DNA from: Amnibacterium setariae
GTDB lineage: Bacteria > Actinomycetota > Actinomycetes > Actinomycetales > Microbacteriaceae
Assembly (NCBI RefSeq): GCF_003581425.1
Contig: NZ_QXTG01000001.1
Coordinates: 1,116,001-1,180,000 of the forward strand
Reading direction: 5' to 3'
DNA: 64,000 nucleotides
Notes under the pieces: model-generated
The model's database searches: none
Told to the model about the DNA's origin: nothing
Seen by the model: the letters and a program-made list of their open reading frames with translations, nothing else
Made by a program: the position numbers and the translations under genes
In this document: positions 41,298 to 51,607 of the stretch, one piece after another
Numbering within the stretch: the first letter of the stretch is position 1
Layout of the letters: every line of letters starts with the position of its first letter

Positions 41298-42326
41298 TCA
41301 GCCCTGCGACTGCCCCGCGGAGCCGAGCTGGCGCGTGGCCTCGACGACCCGGGCCGCCATCGCGGTCTCGGCGGTCTTGCCCCAGGCGCGCGGGTCGTAG
41401 ACCTTCTTGTTCCCGACCTCGCCGTCGACCTTGAGCACGCCGTCGTAGTTGCGGAACATCGTGTCGGCGATGGAGCGGGTGAACGCGTACTGCGTGTCCG
41501 TGTCGATGTTCATCTTCACGACGCCGTTCGCGACGGCCTGCGCGATCTCCTCGTCCGTCGAGCCGGACCCGCCGTGGAAGACGAGCTCGAGCGGCTTCGG
41601 GCCGTGGCCGTACCGGTCCGCGAGCCCGGCCTGGATCTCGCCGAGCAGCTCGGGCCGCAGCTTCACGTTGCCGGGCTTGTAGACGCCGTGGACGTTGCCG
41701 AAGGTGAGCGCCGCGATGTAGCGCCCGTCCTCGCCGAGGCCGAGCGCGTCGACGACCTTCTCGACGTCGCCGAGCGTCGTGTAGAGCGCGTCGTTCGTGC
41801 CCTCGTGCTGGACGCCGTCCTCCTCGCCGCCGACGACGCCGATCTCGACCTCGAGGATCGCGTTGATCGCCTTCATGCGGGGGAGGAGGTCCTTCGCGAC
41901 CTCGATGTTCTCGTCGAGCGGCACGGCCGAGCCGTCCCACATGTGCGACTGGAAGATCGGCTCGCCGCCGGCCCTGATCTGCTCCTCGCTCGCCGCGATG
42001 AGCGGCAGCACGAAGCCCTCGAGCGCCGGCTTCGGGCAGTGGTCCGTGTGCAGCGCGACGGTGATCGGGTAGTTCTTCGCGACCTCGGTCGCGAAGCGCG
42101 CCATCGCCAGGGCGCCGGCCGCGCGGTTCTTCACCGTGTGCCCGGCGAAGTAGTCCGCGCCGCCCGTCGTGACCTGGATGATCCCGTCGCTGCCGGCCTC
42201 CGTGAGGCCCTGCAGCACGGCGTTGATCGTCTGCGAGGACGACACGTTGACGGCGGGGTAGGCGAAGCCGCCCGCCTTCGCGCGGTCGAGCATCTCGGCG
42301 TACTGGTCGGGGGTGGCGACGGGCAT
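41298..42326 (-). CDS. fbaA: class II fructose-bisphosphate aldolase
   Basis: A 342-residue class II aldolase. AYPAVNVSSSQTINAVLQGL near residue 22, VALHTDHCPKPALEGFVLPLI near residue 90 (DH zinc site), HMWDGSAVPLDENIEV near residue 128, EVEIGVVGGEEDGVQ near residue 159, FGNVHGVYKPGNVKLRPELL near residue 212 (His ligand), LVFHGGSGSTDEEIAQAVANGVVKMNIDTDTQYAF near residue 249. It splits FBP in glycolysis and gluconeogenesis. Divergent from glpX, which acts on the same compound; TAGAGT on the minus strand just upstream may be its promoter. Confidence 0.97.
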   Translation of the reverse strand: MPVATPDQYAEMLDRAKAGGFAYPAVNVSSSQTINAVLQGLTEAGSDGIIQVTTGGADYFAGHTVKNRAAGALAMARFATEVAKNYPITVALHTDHCPKPALEGFVLPLIAASEEQIRAGGEPIFQSHMWDGSAVPLDENIEVAKDLLPRMKAINAILEVEIGVVGGEEDGVQHEGTNDALYTTLGDVEKVVDALGLGEDGRYIAALTFGNVHGVYKPGNVKLRPELLGEIQAGLADRYGHGPKPLELVFHGGSGSTDEEIAQAVANGVVKMNIDTDTQYAFTRSIADTMFRNYDGVLKVDGEVGNKKVYDPRAWGKTAETAMAARVVEATRQLGSAGQSQG

Positions 42327-42444
42327 CGGGCGCTCCTGCCTTCGATCGTGCCGCGGCAGCGCGGCTGGCCGCCCTCACTCTAGTGATCGGCTGCCGCACG
42401 GCCCCGGCGAGTAGCGTCGGAGGCCGATGTGGAGGGAGCGGACG

Positions 42445-43422
42445 ATGGCTGAGTCGGACCTGGTGGCACGCCCGGATCGCAACCTGGCGATGGAGCTGGT
42501 GCGGGCGACGGAGGCGGCGGCGATCCGCGCGGTGCCGTTCATCGGCAAGGGCGACAAGCTCGCCGCCGACGGCGCCGCGGTGGACGCGATGCGGGCGTTC
42601 CTCGGCACGGTCGAGTTCGACGGCGTCGTGGTGATCGGCGAGGGCGAGAAGGACCGCGCGCCGATGCTCTTCAACGGCGAGCACGTGGGCACCGGGCGCG
42701 GCCCGCAGGCGGACATCGCCGTCGACCCGATCGACGGCACGTCGATGACGGCGCAGGGGCGGCAGAACGCGCTGTCGATGATCGCGGTCTCCGACCGCGG
42801 CACGATGCTCGACGCCTCCAGCGTCTTCTACATGGACAAGCTCGTCGCCGACCACCACGGCATCGGCGTGATCTCGATGGAGCAGACCGTCGCGGAGAAC
42901 ATCCGCGAGCTCGCGAAGGCGAAGGGCAAGCCGGTCGCCGACATGGTCGTGGCCGTGCTCGACCGGCCCCGGCACGCGGAGCTGATCGAGGAGATCCGCG
43001 CGGCCGGCGCCGGCACCCGGATCCTGCTCGACGGGGACGTCGCCGGCGGCATCAACGCGGCCCGCTACGAGACCCGGATCGACCTGTGCATCGGCGTGGG
43101 GGGCAGCCCGGAGGCGGTCGTCACCGCCTGCGCGATCAAGGCGCTCGGCGGGTTCATCGAGGCGAAGCTGGCCCCGAAGGACGACGCGGAGCGGCAGCGC
43201 GGGATCGCCGCGGGGCTCGACATGGACCGGATCTACGACGCGGAGGGCCTGGTCAAGGGCGGGAACACGATGTTCATCGCGACCGGCGTGACCGACGGCG
43301 GGCTCGTGGAGGGCGTGCGCCGGAAGGGCCCGATCATCCGGACCGAGTCGATCCTGCTCCGCAGCCGCTCCGGCACCCTGCGCCGCATCACCTCCGACCA
43401 CCTCGCCGACCGCTGGCTCTGA
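42445..43422 (+). CDS. glpX: class II fructose-1,6-bisphosphatase
   Basis: A 325-residue GlpX. AAAIRAVPFIGKGDKLAADGAAVDAMRAFL near residue 18, GVVVIGEGEKDRAPMLFNGEHVG near residue 58 (metal-binding GEGEKD), IAVDPIDGTSMTAQGRQNALSMIAV near residue 92, and CIGVGGSPEAVVTACAIKALGG near residue 218. It hydrolyses FBP to F6P in gluconeogenesis. ATG at 42445 is preferred over 42427 because GGAGGGA is nine bases upstream. TAGCGT at 42412-42417 is a -10 candidate. The divergent fbaA suggests joint control. Confidence 0.95.
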   Translation: MAESDLVARPDRNLAMELVRATEAAAIRAVPFIGKGDKLAADGAAVDAMRAFLGTVEFDGVVVIGEGEKDRAPMLFNGEHVGTGRGPQADIAVDPIDGTSMTAQGRQNALSMIAVSDRGTMLDASSVFYMDKLVADHHGIGVISMEQTVAENIRELAKAKGKPVADMVVAVLDRPRHAELIEEIRAAGAGTRILLDGDVAGGINAARYETRIDLCIGVGGSPEAVVTACAIKALGGFIEAKLAPKDDAERQRGIAAGLDMDRIYDAEGLVKGGNTMFIATGVTDGGLVEGVRRKGPIIRTESILLRSRSGTLRRITSDHLADRWL

Positions 43423-43448
43423 GCCCGCGGGCCCGAGCCCGAGCCCGA

Positions 43449-43531
43449 GCGATCGAGCAGGACCTCGTCGCTCCAGCAGGACCGCACGGGCGATCCGGTC
43501 CTGCTGGAGCGAGATCGTCCTGCTCGATCGC
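43449..43531 (+). repeat. long intergenic palindrome after glpX
   Basis: 36-base arms (43449-43484 and 43496-43531) around an 11-base centre. They match except for a short block in the middle. Starts 26 bases after the glpX stop; the convergent rmuC stop is 11 bases beyond. Likely terminator or dispersed repeat. Confidence 0.75.
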
Positions 43532-43542
43532 TCCGAGGCGGT

Positions 43543-44823
43543 TCAGGCGGCGTCGCCCGCGGCCGCGAGCTCGGGCGCGGTGAAGGGGCGCGGCACCGCG
43601 TCGAGCGGCGCGGCCTCGCCGAGGATCTTCGACTCGTCCATCCGGTTGATCTGCCGCCCGGTGACGAGCACCCGGGACTCGAGCGTCGCCGCGAACTCGT
43701 TGTAGGTCGTGACCGTGCGCTCGAGCGCGCCGCGCAGCTTCTCGGCGCGCTGCGCCAGCACCGCCAGGCGGTCGTAGAGCGTGCGGCTCAGCGTGAAGAG
43801 GCGGTGCGCGTCCTCCGTCAGCTCCTGCTGCGTCCACGTGTAGGCGACCGTCTTCAGCACGGCCCAGAGGTTCACGGGCGACGCGAGGGCGACCCGCTTC
43901 GAGAACGAGTGGTCGAGCAGCGACGGGTCCGCCGCGAGCGCCGCCGAGAGCAGCGACTCGGAGGGGAGGAATGCGACCACGAACTCGGGGGAGTGGAAGT
44001 CGGTCCAGTAGCCCTTCGAGGCGAGGGCGTCGATGTGCGCGCGGACCGCCTTCACGTGCTCCTTCATGAGCGCGTCGCGGCGCGCGGCCTCGGCGCCCAC
44101 GGCGGTGGGCGGGATCTCGTTCGCCTCGATGAAGGCGGCGAGCGGCACCTTCGCGTCCACGGCGATCGCCTTGCCCTCGGGCAGGCGCACGACGAGGTCG
44201 GGTCGGCGCGTGCCCTCGTCGGTCGTCGTCGACACCTGCAGGTCGAAGTCGACGCGGTTCGTGAGGCCGGCGCTCTCGACGAGGCGCCGCAGCTGCGTCT
44301 CGCCCCAGGCGCCGCGCATGGAGTTGTGCCGCAGCGCCGCGGCGAGCGACTCCGCGGTCGAGCGCACCTGCTCGCTGGAGGCGCGCGTCGCGAGCAGCTG
44401 CTGCTCGAGCGCGCCGTACTGCGCTGCGCGCTGCTGCTCCAGCTCGCTCACCTTGCCCTGCACCGTGCGCAGCGTCTCCTGCACCGGCGCGAGGGCCGCG
44501 AGCACGCGGGACTCCTCCTGCTCGCGCTGCCGCCGCGCCTCCGCCTCGGCCGACCGCGACGCCCGCTCCTCCTGCGCCCGCCGCTCGGCGGCCGCGAGCT
44601 CGCGCTGCAGCCCGTCGATGGTCGCCTCGTACGCGGCGAGCTCCGTCCGCAGGTCGGCGGCGACGGCGTCGCCCTCCGCCCGCGCGCGGAGGAGCGCCGC
44701 CTCGTGCCGGCCGGCGACGACGGCCGGGTCCTCGCCCGGGCGCCGGCGAGCCGCGAGGAGGCCGACGAGCGCGCCCACCACGAGGCCGACGACGAGCGCG
44801 CCGAGCGCGAGCAGCGGTTCCAT
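43543..44823 (-). CDS. rmuC: DNA recombination protein RmuC-like
   Basis: A 426-residue protein. One N-terminal membrane helix (residues 3-25), a coiled coil (about 40-165, LQRELAAAERRAQEERAS ... LRTVQGKVSELEQQ) and the RmuC nuclease-like domain: LRHNSMRGAWGETQLRRLVESAGL near residue 162, RPDLVVRLPEGKAIAVDAKVPLAAFIEA near residue 203 (PD-(D/E)XK-like acidic and Lys pattern) and GYWTDFHSPEFVVAFLPSESLLSAALAAD. RmuC limits inversions at repeats in E. coli. Divergent from the ArsR-like gene. Confidence 0.92.
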   Translation of the reverse strand: MEPLLALGALVVGLVVGALVGLLAARRRPGEDPAVVAGRHEAALLRARAEGDAVAADLRTELAAYEATIDGLQRELAAAERRAQEERASRSAEAEARRQREQEESRVLAALAPVQETLRTVQGKVSELEQQRAAQYGALEQQLLATRASSEQVRSTAESLAAALRHNSMRGAWGETQLRRLVESAGLTNRVDFDLQVSTTTDEGTRRPDLVVRLPEGKAIAVDAKVPLAAFIEANEIPPTAVGAEAARRDALMKEHVKAVRAHIDALASKGYWTDFHSPEFVVAFLPSESLLSAALAADPSLLDHSFSKRVALASPVNLWAVLKTVAYTWTQQELTEDAHRLFTLSRTLYDRLAVLAQRAEKLRGALERTVTTYNEFAATLESRVLVTGRQINRMDESKILGEAAPLDAVPRPFTAPELAAAGDAA

Positions 44824-44867
44824 GCGACGGATCGTGGCAGCGGCCGCCGACATCAAAAGCCGAACGT

Positions 44868-44907
44868 CGAAGCGAGTCTTTCGAAAGAGTCGTTTCGAGA
44901 GTACGGT
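44868..44907 (+). promoter_or_regulatory. operator palindrome and -10 box of ArsR-like gene
   Basis: A 30-bp palindrome at 44868-44897 with 13 of 15 arm pairs matched, centred on TCTTTCGAAAGA (44877-44888). TACGGT (44902-44907) is a -10 hexamer seven bases before the ATG at 44915. The palindrome covers the expected -35 region, so the encoded repressor probably blocks its own promoter. A likely MFS operon operator. Confidence 0.7.
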
Positions 44908-44914
44908 GGCCCGC

Positions 44915-45499
44915 ATGACCGATGAGCAGGAGCGGCCCCGGCTGGTCGACGACGTGGGCACCCTGCGCGCGCTCGCGCATCCCGTCCGGCTCGCGCTGAT
45001 CGAGCAGCTGACCCTGCGCGGCCCGTTGACGGCGACCGAGGCGTCCGAGCTCGTGGGGGAGTCGCCGAGCTCGTGCTCCTTCCACCTGCGGCAGCTCGCG
45101 AAGCACGGGTTCGTCGAGGAGACGGGGGAGGGCACGGGGCGGCGTCGGCCCTGGCGGATGACCCGGCTCGGCCTCAGCCTCGACCCGGACGAGGGCGACC
45201 CCGCGACCCGCCGCGCCGGCGCCGAGGTGGCCCGGCTGCTGCGCTCCGCGCAGCTCGCCCGCTACGACCGCTGGCGCGCCACACGCGCGACCTGGGCCGA
45301 GGACTGGCGGCGCGCCTCCATCGACGACGAGTACCTCTACTGGCTGACGGCCGAGGAGCTCGACGCCCTCCACGAGGAGCTCGCCGAGCGGCTGCTCGCC
45401 TTCCGGCGCGAGCGGCTCGCCGATCCCGGTGCTCGTCCGGCGGGAGCCGTCCCCGTCGAGCTGCTGCTCTTCGCGTACCCGATGGAGGAGGAGCGGTGA
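44915..45499 (+). CDS. ArsR-type winged-helix transcriptional regulator
   Basis: A 194-residue regulator. TLRALAHPVRLALIEQLTLRGPLTATEASELVGESPSSCSFHLRQLAKHGFVEE (residues 17-70) is an ArsR/SmtB helix-turn-helix with its wing (GTGRRRPWRM). The C-terminal half (about residues 90-194) is helical and rich in Arg/Glu, and could hold a ligand pocket; no metal Cys pair is seen. Leaderless start with an operator palindrome just upstream. The stop overlaps the MFS gene start (GTGA), so it should control that efflux pump. Confidence 0.88.
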   Translation: MTDEQERPRLVDDVGTLRALAHPVRLALIEQLTLRGPLTATEASELVGESPSSCSFHLRQLAKHGFVEETGEGTGRRRPWRMTRLGLSLDPDEGDPATRRAGAEVARLLRSAQLARYDRWRATRATWAEDWRRASIDDEYLYWLTAEELDALHEELAERLLAFRRERLADPGARPAGAVPVELLLFAYPMEEER

Positions 45500-46689
45500 G
45501 GGCGCTGCTCGGGGACCGCGACGCCCGGCTCGTCATCGGCGGCCAGACGGTGTCCGCGTTCGGCGACTCGGCGCTCTGGCTCGTCGCCGCGGTCTGGGTG
45601 CAGCAGCTCACCGGCTCGGTGTCGCTGGCCGGGCTCACCTTCTTCTTCCTCTCGCTGCCCGCCGTGCTCGCGCCGCTCGCCGGGTGGGCGGTCGACCGGC
45701 TGCCGCGGCGCCCGCTGCTCGTGGCCGGCAACCTCGTCAGCGCGGCGCTGGTGCTCCTCCTGCTGCTCGTCCGCGACGCGGACGACGTGTGGCTGGTCTG
45801 GCTGGTGATGACCGGCTACGGGTGCTCCGCCGTGCTGCTCGGCGCCGGCTCGTCCGCCCTGCTGCCCGACGTCGTGCCGGCGCCCCTGCTCGGCCGCGCG
45901 AACGCGCTCGCCCGGTCGCTGCGCGAGGGGCTCCGGATCGTCGCGCCGGCGGTCGGGACCGGGCTCTTCGCGGTCCTCGGCGCCGGCGCGGTCGCGGTGC
46001 TCGACGCCGTCACCTTCGTGCTCGCCGCGGCGGCGCTGCTGGCGCTGCGGGTGCAGGAGTCGCCGCGGGAGGCGCCGGCCGCGCACCCCCTCCGATCGCT
46101 CGGCGCGGGGTTCCACCACCTCGCGACCACGACGGCGCTGCGGCGGACCACGGTCGCGCTCGGGCTCGTGCTGCTCGTCGTCGGCTTCCTCGAGAGCGCC
46201 GGGTTCGCCCTCATCGTGGAGGGGCTGCACCGGCCGGCCGCGTTCGTCGGCGTGACGCAGGCGGCGCAGGGCGTCGGCGCCGTCATCGGCGGCGTCCTGG
46301 CCATCGGGCTCCTGCCGCGGATCGGGGAGACGGCGCTGACCGCCGTGGGCGGGGTCGGCCTCGGACTCGGCTGCGCGTGCTGGGCCCTGCCGGCGAGCGT
46401 CCCCGGCGCGCTCGGCGGCGCCGTCCTGCTCGGCGCCGCCCTGCCGTGGCTGATCATCGGCGCCGAGACGCTCGTGCAGCTGCGCACGCCGCGGGCGCTG
46501 CTCGGGCGCGCGTTCGGCGCGGTCGAGGTCGCGTCATCGGTGCCGCAGACGGTCTCCATCGCGGTCGGCGCCGGGCTCGTCGCGGCCGTGCCCTACGGGT
46601 GGGTCGTCGCCGCGGTGGCAGTCGTCTGCGCGGCCACGGGCCTGTGGCTGCTGCGCGGCCGGGAGCGGCCGGTCCCGCTGCCGGCCTAG
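45496..46689 (+). CDS. MFS transporter
   Basis: A 397-residue 12-helix permease. ARLVIGGQTVSAFGDSALWLVAAVWVQQLTGS is the first helix pair; GWAVDRLPRRPLLVAGNLVSAALVL near residue 62 carries the loop-2 D-R-x-x-R-R signature of MFS (DRLPRRP). It resembles antibiotic or heavy-metal efflux pumps of the MFS_3 type (enterobactin exporter-like). Coupled to the ArsR-like regulator. The substrate is probably a small toxic compound and cannot be named. Confidence 0.88.
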   Translation: MRALLGDRDARLVIGGQTVSAFGDSALWLVAAVWVQQLTGSVSLAGLTFFFLSLPAVLAPLAGWAVDRLPRRPLLVAGNLVSAALVLLLLLVRDADDVWLVWLVMTGYGCSAVLLGAGSSALLPDVVPAPLLGRANALARSLREGLRIVAPAVGTGLFAVLGAGAVAVLDAVTFVLAAAALLALRVQESPREAPAAHPLRSLGAGFHHLATTTALRRTTVALGLVLLVVGFLESAGFALIVEGLHRPAAFVGVTQAAQGVGAVIGGVLAIGLLPRIGETALTAVGGVGLGLGCACWALPASVPGALGGAVLLGAALPWLIIGAETLVQLRTPRALLGRAFGAVEVASSVPQTVSIAVGAGLVAAVPYGWVVAAVAVVCAATGLWLLRGRERPVPLPA

Positions 46690-47330
46690 GCGAAGGCCAT
46701 CGGCACGTGCGACTGCGGCGCCTGCGGCTCGAGCCGCGTCAGCCGGTCGCCCACCGCCGTCAGCAGGGAGTCCACGGTGTCGACCTCGTGGCGGCGGGCG
46801 GCGTGCACGACGATCGCGGCGCAGGCCTCGGCGTCCGCGAGGGCGTCGTGGTGCGCGAAGTCCTCGAACCCCGCCGCCATCGCGGCGACGGGCAGCCGGT
46901 AGGAGGTGAGCGCGTACGTGCGGCGCGCGACCCGGAGGCTGCAGAAGTAGTCGAGCGGCGGCGTGCGGACGCCGGACGCGAAGCAGGCGGCGCGGACGAC
47001 GCCCATGTCGAAGCGCGCGTTGTGCGCGACCACCGGCCGATCCCCGATCGCGCCGAGCAGGTCGTCGAGCTGCTCGGCCCAGCCGGCCGCGTCGACGACG
47101 CGGTCGGGCGTGATGCCGTGGATGCGGATGTTCCAGTCGCTGAACACGTCGTGCCCGGCCGGCGGCCGGATCAGCCAGCCGACGCGGTCGACCACCCGGC
47201 CGTCCTCCACGACCGCCACCCCGACGGAGCAGGCGGACGCGGCGGAGGGGCCCGCCGTCTCGAAGTCGATCGCGGCGAAGTCCAGTGGCACGGACGGGAT
47301 GCTGGCAGCGCCCTCCGACACCGGTGTCAT
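46686..47330 (-). CDS. DEDDh 3'-5' exonuclease (DnaQ-like)
   Basis: A 214-residue exonuclease. FAAIDFETAGPSAASACSVGVAVV near residue 18 has Exo I (D-x-E). GDRPVVAHNARFDMGVVRAACFA near residue 96 has Exo II (N-x-x-F-D). AHHDALADAEACAAIVVHAA near residue 157 has Exo III (H-D-A-x-x-D). It acts on DNA or RNA 3' ends; it stands alone, without a polymerase III alpha subunit. Stops of this and the MFS gene overlap on opposite strands. ATG at 47330. Confidence 0.9.
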   Translation of the reverse strand: MTPVSEGAASIPSVPLDFAAIDFETAGPSAASACSVGVAVVEDGRVVDRVGWLIRPPAGHDVFSDWNIRIHGITPDRVVDAAGWAEQLDDLLGAIGDRPVVAHNARFDMGVVRAACFASGVRTPPLDYFCSLRVARRTYALTSYRLPVAAMAAGFEDFAHHDALADAEACAAIVVHAARRHEVDTVDSLLTAVGDRLTRLEPQAPQSHVPMAFA

Positions 47331-47351
47331 CCGCCCCGCCGCGGCGCCGCC

Positions 47352-48677
47352 TCACGCGCCGACGCGCGCCCAGCGGCCCGTGCGGACGCGGAGGAGCAGG
47401 GTCACGGCGCGCGCCGCCATGTACGCGACCGCGAACACGGCCTGCACGGCCGCGACGGCGGCCGCCGGCGCCAGCGGCAGCGCCGCGACGAGGACGAGCA
47501 GCGGCACGGCGACGACGAGGTTCGCGAGCCCGACGAGGGCGAGGTATCTGCCGTCGCCCGCGCCGATCAGCACGCCGTCCAGCGCGAACACGACCGCGCC
47601 GAGCGGCATCGCGACCGCCAGCACCAGCACGCCGGCCGGCACCGCGGCGAGCACGGCCGCGTCGGCCGTGAAGACCCGGCCGACCACGGGCGCGACCGCC
47701 GCGGTGCCGAGCCCGAGGACGACCCCGGCCGCCGCCGAGAGCTCGAGCAGCCGGCGCAGCACGGCCCGCGCCTCCGCCGCGTCCCCCGAGCCGAGGGCGT
47801 GCGCGATCAGCGCCTGCCCGGCGATCGCGAGCGCGTCGAGCGCGAGCCAGAGCACGGAGGAGAGGGAGAAGACGACCTGGGTCGCCGCGAGCGCGCTCGT
47901 GCCGTGCGCGGTCGCCGCGACCACGGTGCCGACGAGGGCGATGCGGAGCGCGAGCGTGCGGAGCAGCAGCCACCCGCCGGCCCGCGCCGCCCCGACCACC
48001 CCGCCGAGCCCGGGTCCGAGCCCGGCGCCCTCCCGCCGCGCCCGCGCCGCGCAGACGGCGGCGAGCACGACGCCCATCGCGGTCTGTGCGAGCACTGTGC
48101 CCAGCGCCGAGCCGCGGACCCCGAGCCCGTCGGGGTGGATCAGCAGGGCGTTCAGCACGGCGTTCGCCGCAAACCCTGCGGCCGCCACCACGAGGGGCGT
48201 CCGCGCGTCCTGCAGGCCGCGGAGGAACCCGGTCGCCGCGACGACCACGAGCATCCCGGGCAGGCCCCAGACCGCGATGCCGAGCCACGCCGCCGCCGCG
48301 GCCGAGGTCGCCGCCGACGCCCCGAACAGCCCGATCAGCGCCGGGCCGCCGACCGCCCCCGCGAGGGCGAGGAGCACCCCGAGCCCCAGCGCGAGCCACA
48401 GGCCGTCGACCCCCGCGCGCATCGCCCCCGCCCGGTCGCCCGCGCCGAGCCGCCGCGCCACCGCGGGCGTCGTCGCGTACGCGAGGAACACGAGCAGCCC
48501 GACCGCCGTCTGCACGATCGCGCCCGCGACGCCGAGGCCGCCGAGCTGCGCGGCCCCCAGGTGCCCGACGAGGGCGGTGTCCGTCGCGACGAACAGCGGC
48601 TCGGCGAGCAGCGCGCCGAGGCTCGGCACCGCGAGCGCGGCGATCGACCGGTCGTGCGGGGAGCGCAGCACGACCAC
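47352..48677 (-). CDS. MATE family efflux transporter (DinF-like)
   Basis: A 441-residue protein with 12 helices in two homologous halves: LAVPSLGALLAEPLFVATDTALVGHLGAAQLGGLGVAG at residue 14 and AVVFALDGVLIGAGDGRYLALVGLAN near residue 352. It matches the DinF/NorM group (MatE). It exports cationic drugs with Na or H. It lies just downstream of the exonuclease on the same strand order, with a 21-base gap. Leaderless GTG: TACGGT six bases upstream. Confidence 0.92.
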   Translation of the reverse strand: MVVLRSPHDRSIAALAVPSLGALLAEPLFVATDTALVGHLGAAQLGGLGVAGAIVQTAVGLLVFLAYATTPAVARRLGAGDRAGAMRAGVDGLWLALGLGVLLALAGAVGGPALIGLFGASAATSAAAAAWLGIAVWGLPGMLVVVAATGFLRGLQDARTPLVVAAAGFAANAVLNALLIHPDGLGVRGSALGTVLAQTAMGVVLAAVCAARARREGAGLGPGLGGVVGAARAGGWLLLRTLALRIALVGTVVAATAHGTSALAATQVVFSLSSVLWLALDALAIAGQALIAHALGSGDAAEARAVLRRLLELSAAAGVVLGLGTAAVAPVVGRVFTADAAVLAAVPAGVLVLAVAMPLGAVVFALDGVLIGAGDGRYLALVGLANLVVAVPLLVLVAALPLAPAAAVAAVQAVFAVAYMAARAVTLLLRVRTGRWARVGA

Positions 48678-48683
48678 CCGCCG

Positions 48684-48713
48684 ACCGTACCGACCCCGCC
48701 GCCCGGTTACGGT
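48684..48713. promoter_or_regulatory. divergent promoters (MATE / ychF)
   Basis: Minus strand: TACGGT (48684-48689) six bases before the GTG at 48677. Plus strand: TACGGT (48708-48713) eight bases before the GTG at 48722. Confidence 0.55.
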
Positions 48714-48721
48714 TGTCGGCC

Positions 48722-49792
<1,071 letters not shown>

Positions 49793-49808
49793 CCCCGCCT
49801 GTCGTCGT

Positions 49809-49859
49809 GCTCACGCTTCTGGACGCGGCATCGCCGCTGCGGCGTCCAGAAGCGTGAGC
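49809..49859 (+). repeat. long intergenic palindrome after ychF
   Basis: Perfect 18-bp arms (49809-49826 with 49842-49859) separated by 15 bases, 17 bases after the ychF stop. Probably the ychF terminator; the same kind of element follows phoH and glpX. Confidence 0.75.
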
Positions 49860-49944
49860 AGAGCGGTCCTCCGGACCTGCGCGGGGCCTGACGGCCTCCG
49901 GTCGGGGCGCAGCCGCGGACGCGGAATCGTGCTGGACTGACGGG

Positions 49945-51360
49945 ATGTCCGACATCGCGGTCGACGCCGCCGCCCCTGCGCGGCTCGGCGTGTTCGACCT
50001 GTTCCGGGTCGGGATCGGGCCGTCGAGCTCCCACACGGTCGGCCCGATGCGGGCCGCCGCCGCGTTCGCCGCACGCCTGACCGCCGACGGGGTGCTCGAC
50101 CGGGTCGCGACGGTCGCGGTCCACCTCCACGGCTCGCTCGCGGCGACCGGGCGCGGGCACGGCACCTTCGAGGCCGTGCTCGCCGGCCTCGCCGGCACCG
50201 ACCCGGAGACGGTCCTGCCCGAGGAGTACGCGCGGCTGCAGGAGGGGATGGCGGCGACGGGCCTCGTCCCGCTCGACGGCGTCCGCCCCGTGCCGCTGAC
50301 GGTCGAGGGCCTCGTGCTGCACCCGCTCACCCGGCTGCCGCGCCACGCGAACGGCATGCGGTTCGACGCGTTCGACGCGGGAGGCGCGCTGCTCGCGACC
50401 GCGACGGCCTACTCCGTCGGCGGCGGCTTCGTCGAGCTCGAGGGGGAGGCGGCCGCCGCCCCGGACCCGACCCCCGTCCCGCTGCCGTTCCGCACCGCCG
50501 CCGAGCTGCTCGAGCACTGCGACCGCGAGGGGATCGGCTTCGCGGCGGTCATGCTGCGCAACGAGGTCGCGACCGCGCCCGAGCAGGAGGTGCGCGACCG
50601 GCTGCTCGCGATCCACGCCGTGATGACCGCGTCCGTCGCCTCGAGCGCGGCGCGCGGCGGCGAGCTGCCGGGCGGCCTCCACGTGCGGCGGCGGGCCGGT
50701 GCCTGGCTCGCGCGGCTCGAGGAGGAGGACCCGGACCGCGGCCCGGCGCGCTGGCAGGAGCGGGTGAACTTCGTCGCGCTCGCCGTGAACGAGGAGAACG
50801 CGTCGGGCGGCCGCATCGTGACCGCGCCGACCAACGGCGCGGCCGGCATCGTGCCCGCCGTCCTCGCCTACGCGCTCGACCAGGTGCCGGGGGTCCGGGA
50901 CGGGGATGCGGCTGCGCGCGACGACGCCGTCGTCCGCTTCCTGCTCGCCGCCGGCGCGGTCGGGGTGCTGCTGAAGCGGGGCGCCTCCATCTCCGGCGCG
51001 GAGGTCGGCTGCCAGGGCGAGGTCGGCTCCGCCGCCTCGATGGCCGCCGCGGGTCTCGCCGAGGTGCTCGGCGGCACGCCGCGGCAGGTCGAGAACGCGG
51101 CGGAGATCGCGATGGAGCACCACCTCGGCCTCACCTGCGACCCGGTCGGCGGCCTCGTCCAGATCCCGTGCATCGAGCGCAACGCGATCGCCGCGGCCCG
51201 CGCGGTGAACGCCGCGACGATGGCGCTGTGGGGCGACGGCCGGCACGCGGTCTCGCTCGACCAGGTCATCGCGACGATGCGCGAGACGGGCGCCGACATG
51301 CTCGACAAGTACAAGGAGACCGCGCTCGGCGGCCTCGCCGTCAACGTCGTGGAGTGCTGA
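49945..51360 (+). CDS. sdaA: L-serine ammonia-lyase (single-chain, 4Fe-4S)
   Basis: A 471-residue serine deaminase with fused beta and alpha domains. [26 protein letters not shown] at residue 11 is the substrate loop. The alpha part has [25 protein letters not shown] near residue 285, [25 protein letters not shown] near residue 353 and [26 protein letters not shown] near residue 395, with three cluster cysteines. It makes pyruvate and ammonia from serine. Upstream of the gcv operon, so it complements glycine/serine breakdown. Confidence 0.95.
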   Translation: MSDIAVDAAAPARLGVFDLFRVGIGPSSSHTVGPMRAAAAFAARLTADGVLDRVATVAVHLHGSLAATGRGHGTFEAVLAGLAGTDPETVLPEEYARLQEGMAATGLVPLDGVRPVPLTVEGLVLHPLTRLPRHANGMRFDAFDAGGALLATATAYSVGGGFVELEGEAAAAPDPTPVPLPFRTAAELLEHCDREGIGFAAVMLRNEVATAPEQEVRDRLLAIHAVMTASVASSAARGGELPGGLHVRRRAGAWLARLEEEDPDRGPARWQERVNFVALAVNEENASGGRIVTAPTNGAAGIVPAVLAYALDQVPGVRDGDAAARDDAVVRFLLAAGAVGVLLKRGASISGAEVGCQGEVGSAASMAAAGLAEVLGGTPRQVENAAEIAMEHHLGLTCDPVGGLVQIPCIERNAIAAARAVNAATMALWGDGRHAVSLDQVIATMRETGADMLDKYKETALGGLAVNVVEC

Positions 51361-51404
51361 CGCGAGGAACGCCCCGAGCGGAGCGGTCGTGGCCACGCGC
51401 CGGT

Positions 51405-51432
51405 GTGCGCACGCGAACGGCGTCGCGTGCAC
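51405..51432 (+). terminator. hairpin downstream of sdaA
   Basis: Imperfect stem: GTGC (gc) ACGCGA paired with TCGCGT GCAC, loop about six bases, with a two-base bulge, 45 bases after the sdaA stop. The remaining 175 bases to the next gene show nothing else recognised. Confidence 0.35.
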
Positions 51433-51607
51433 GCCGGAGGCGTGTCGCGGCTCCCGGCTCGTTCCCTGCACATCCGGAGGCCGTCCTCTCCGTACGTCCG
51501 GGCCAGAATCGGCCGGCTCGCGGCGTCGTCCCGGGCGATCCGCCCCGGACGGCCGGCGACCGGATCGGGCTCCCGTGCACACGGAGAACCGTGGTTGCCT
51601 TGACGCG

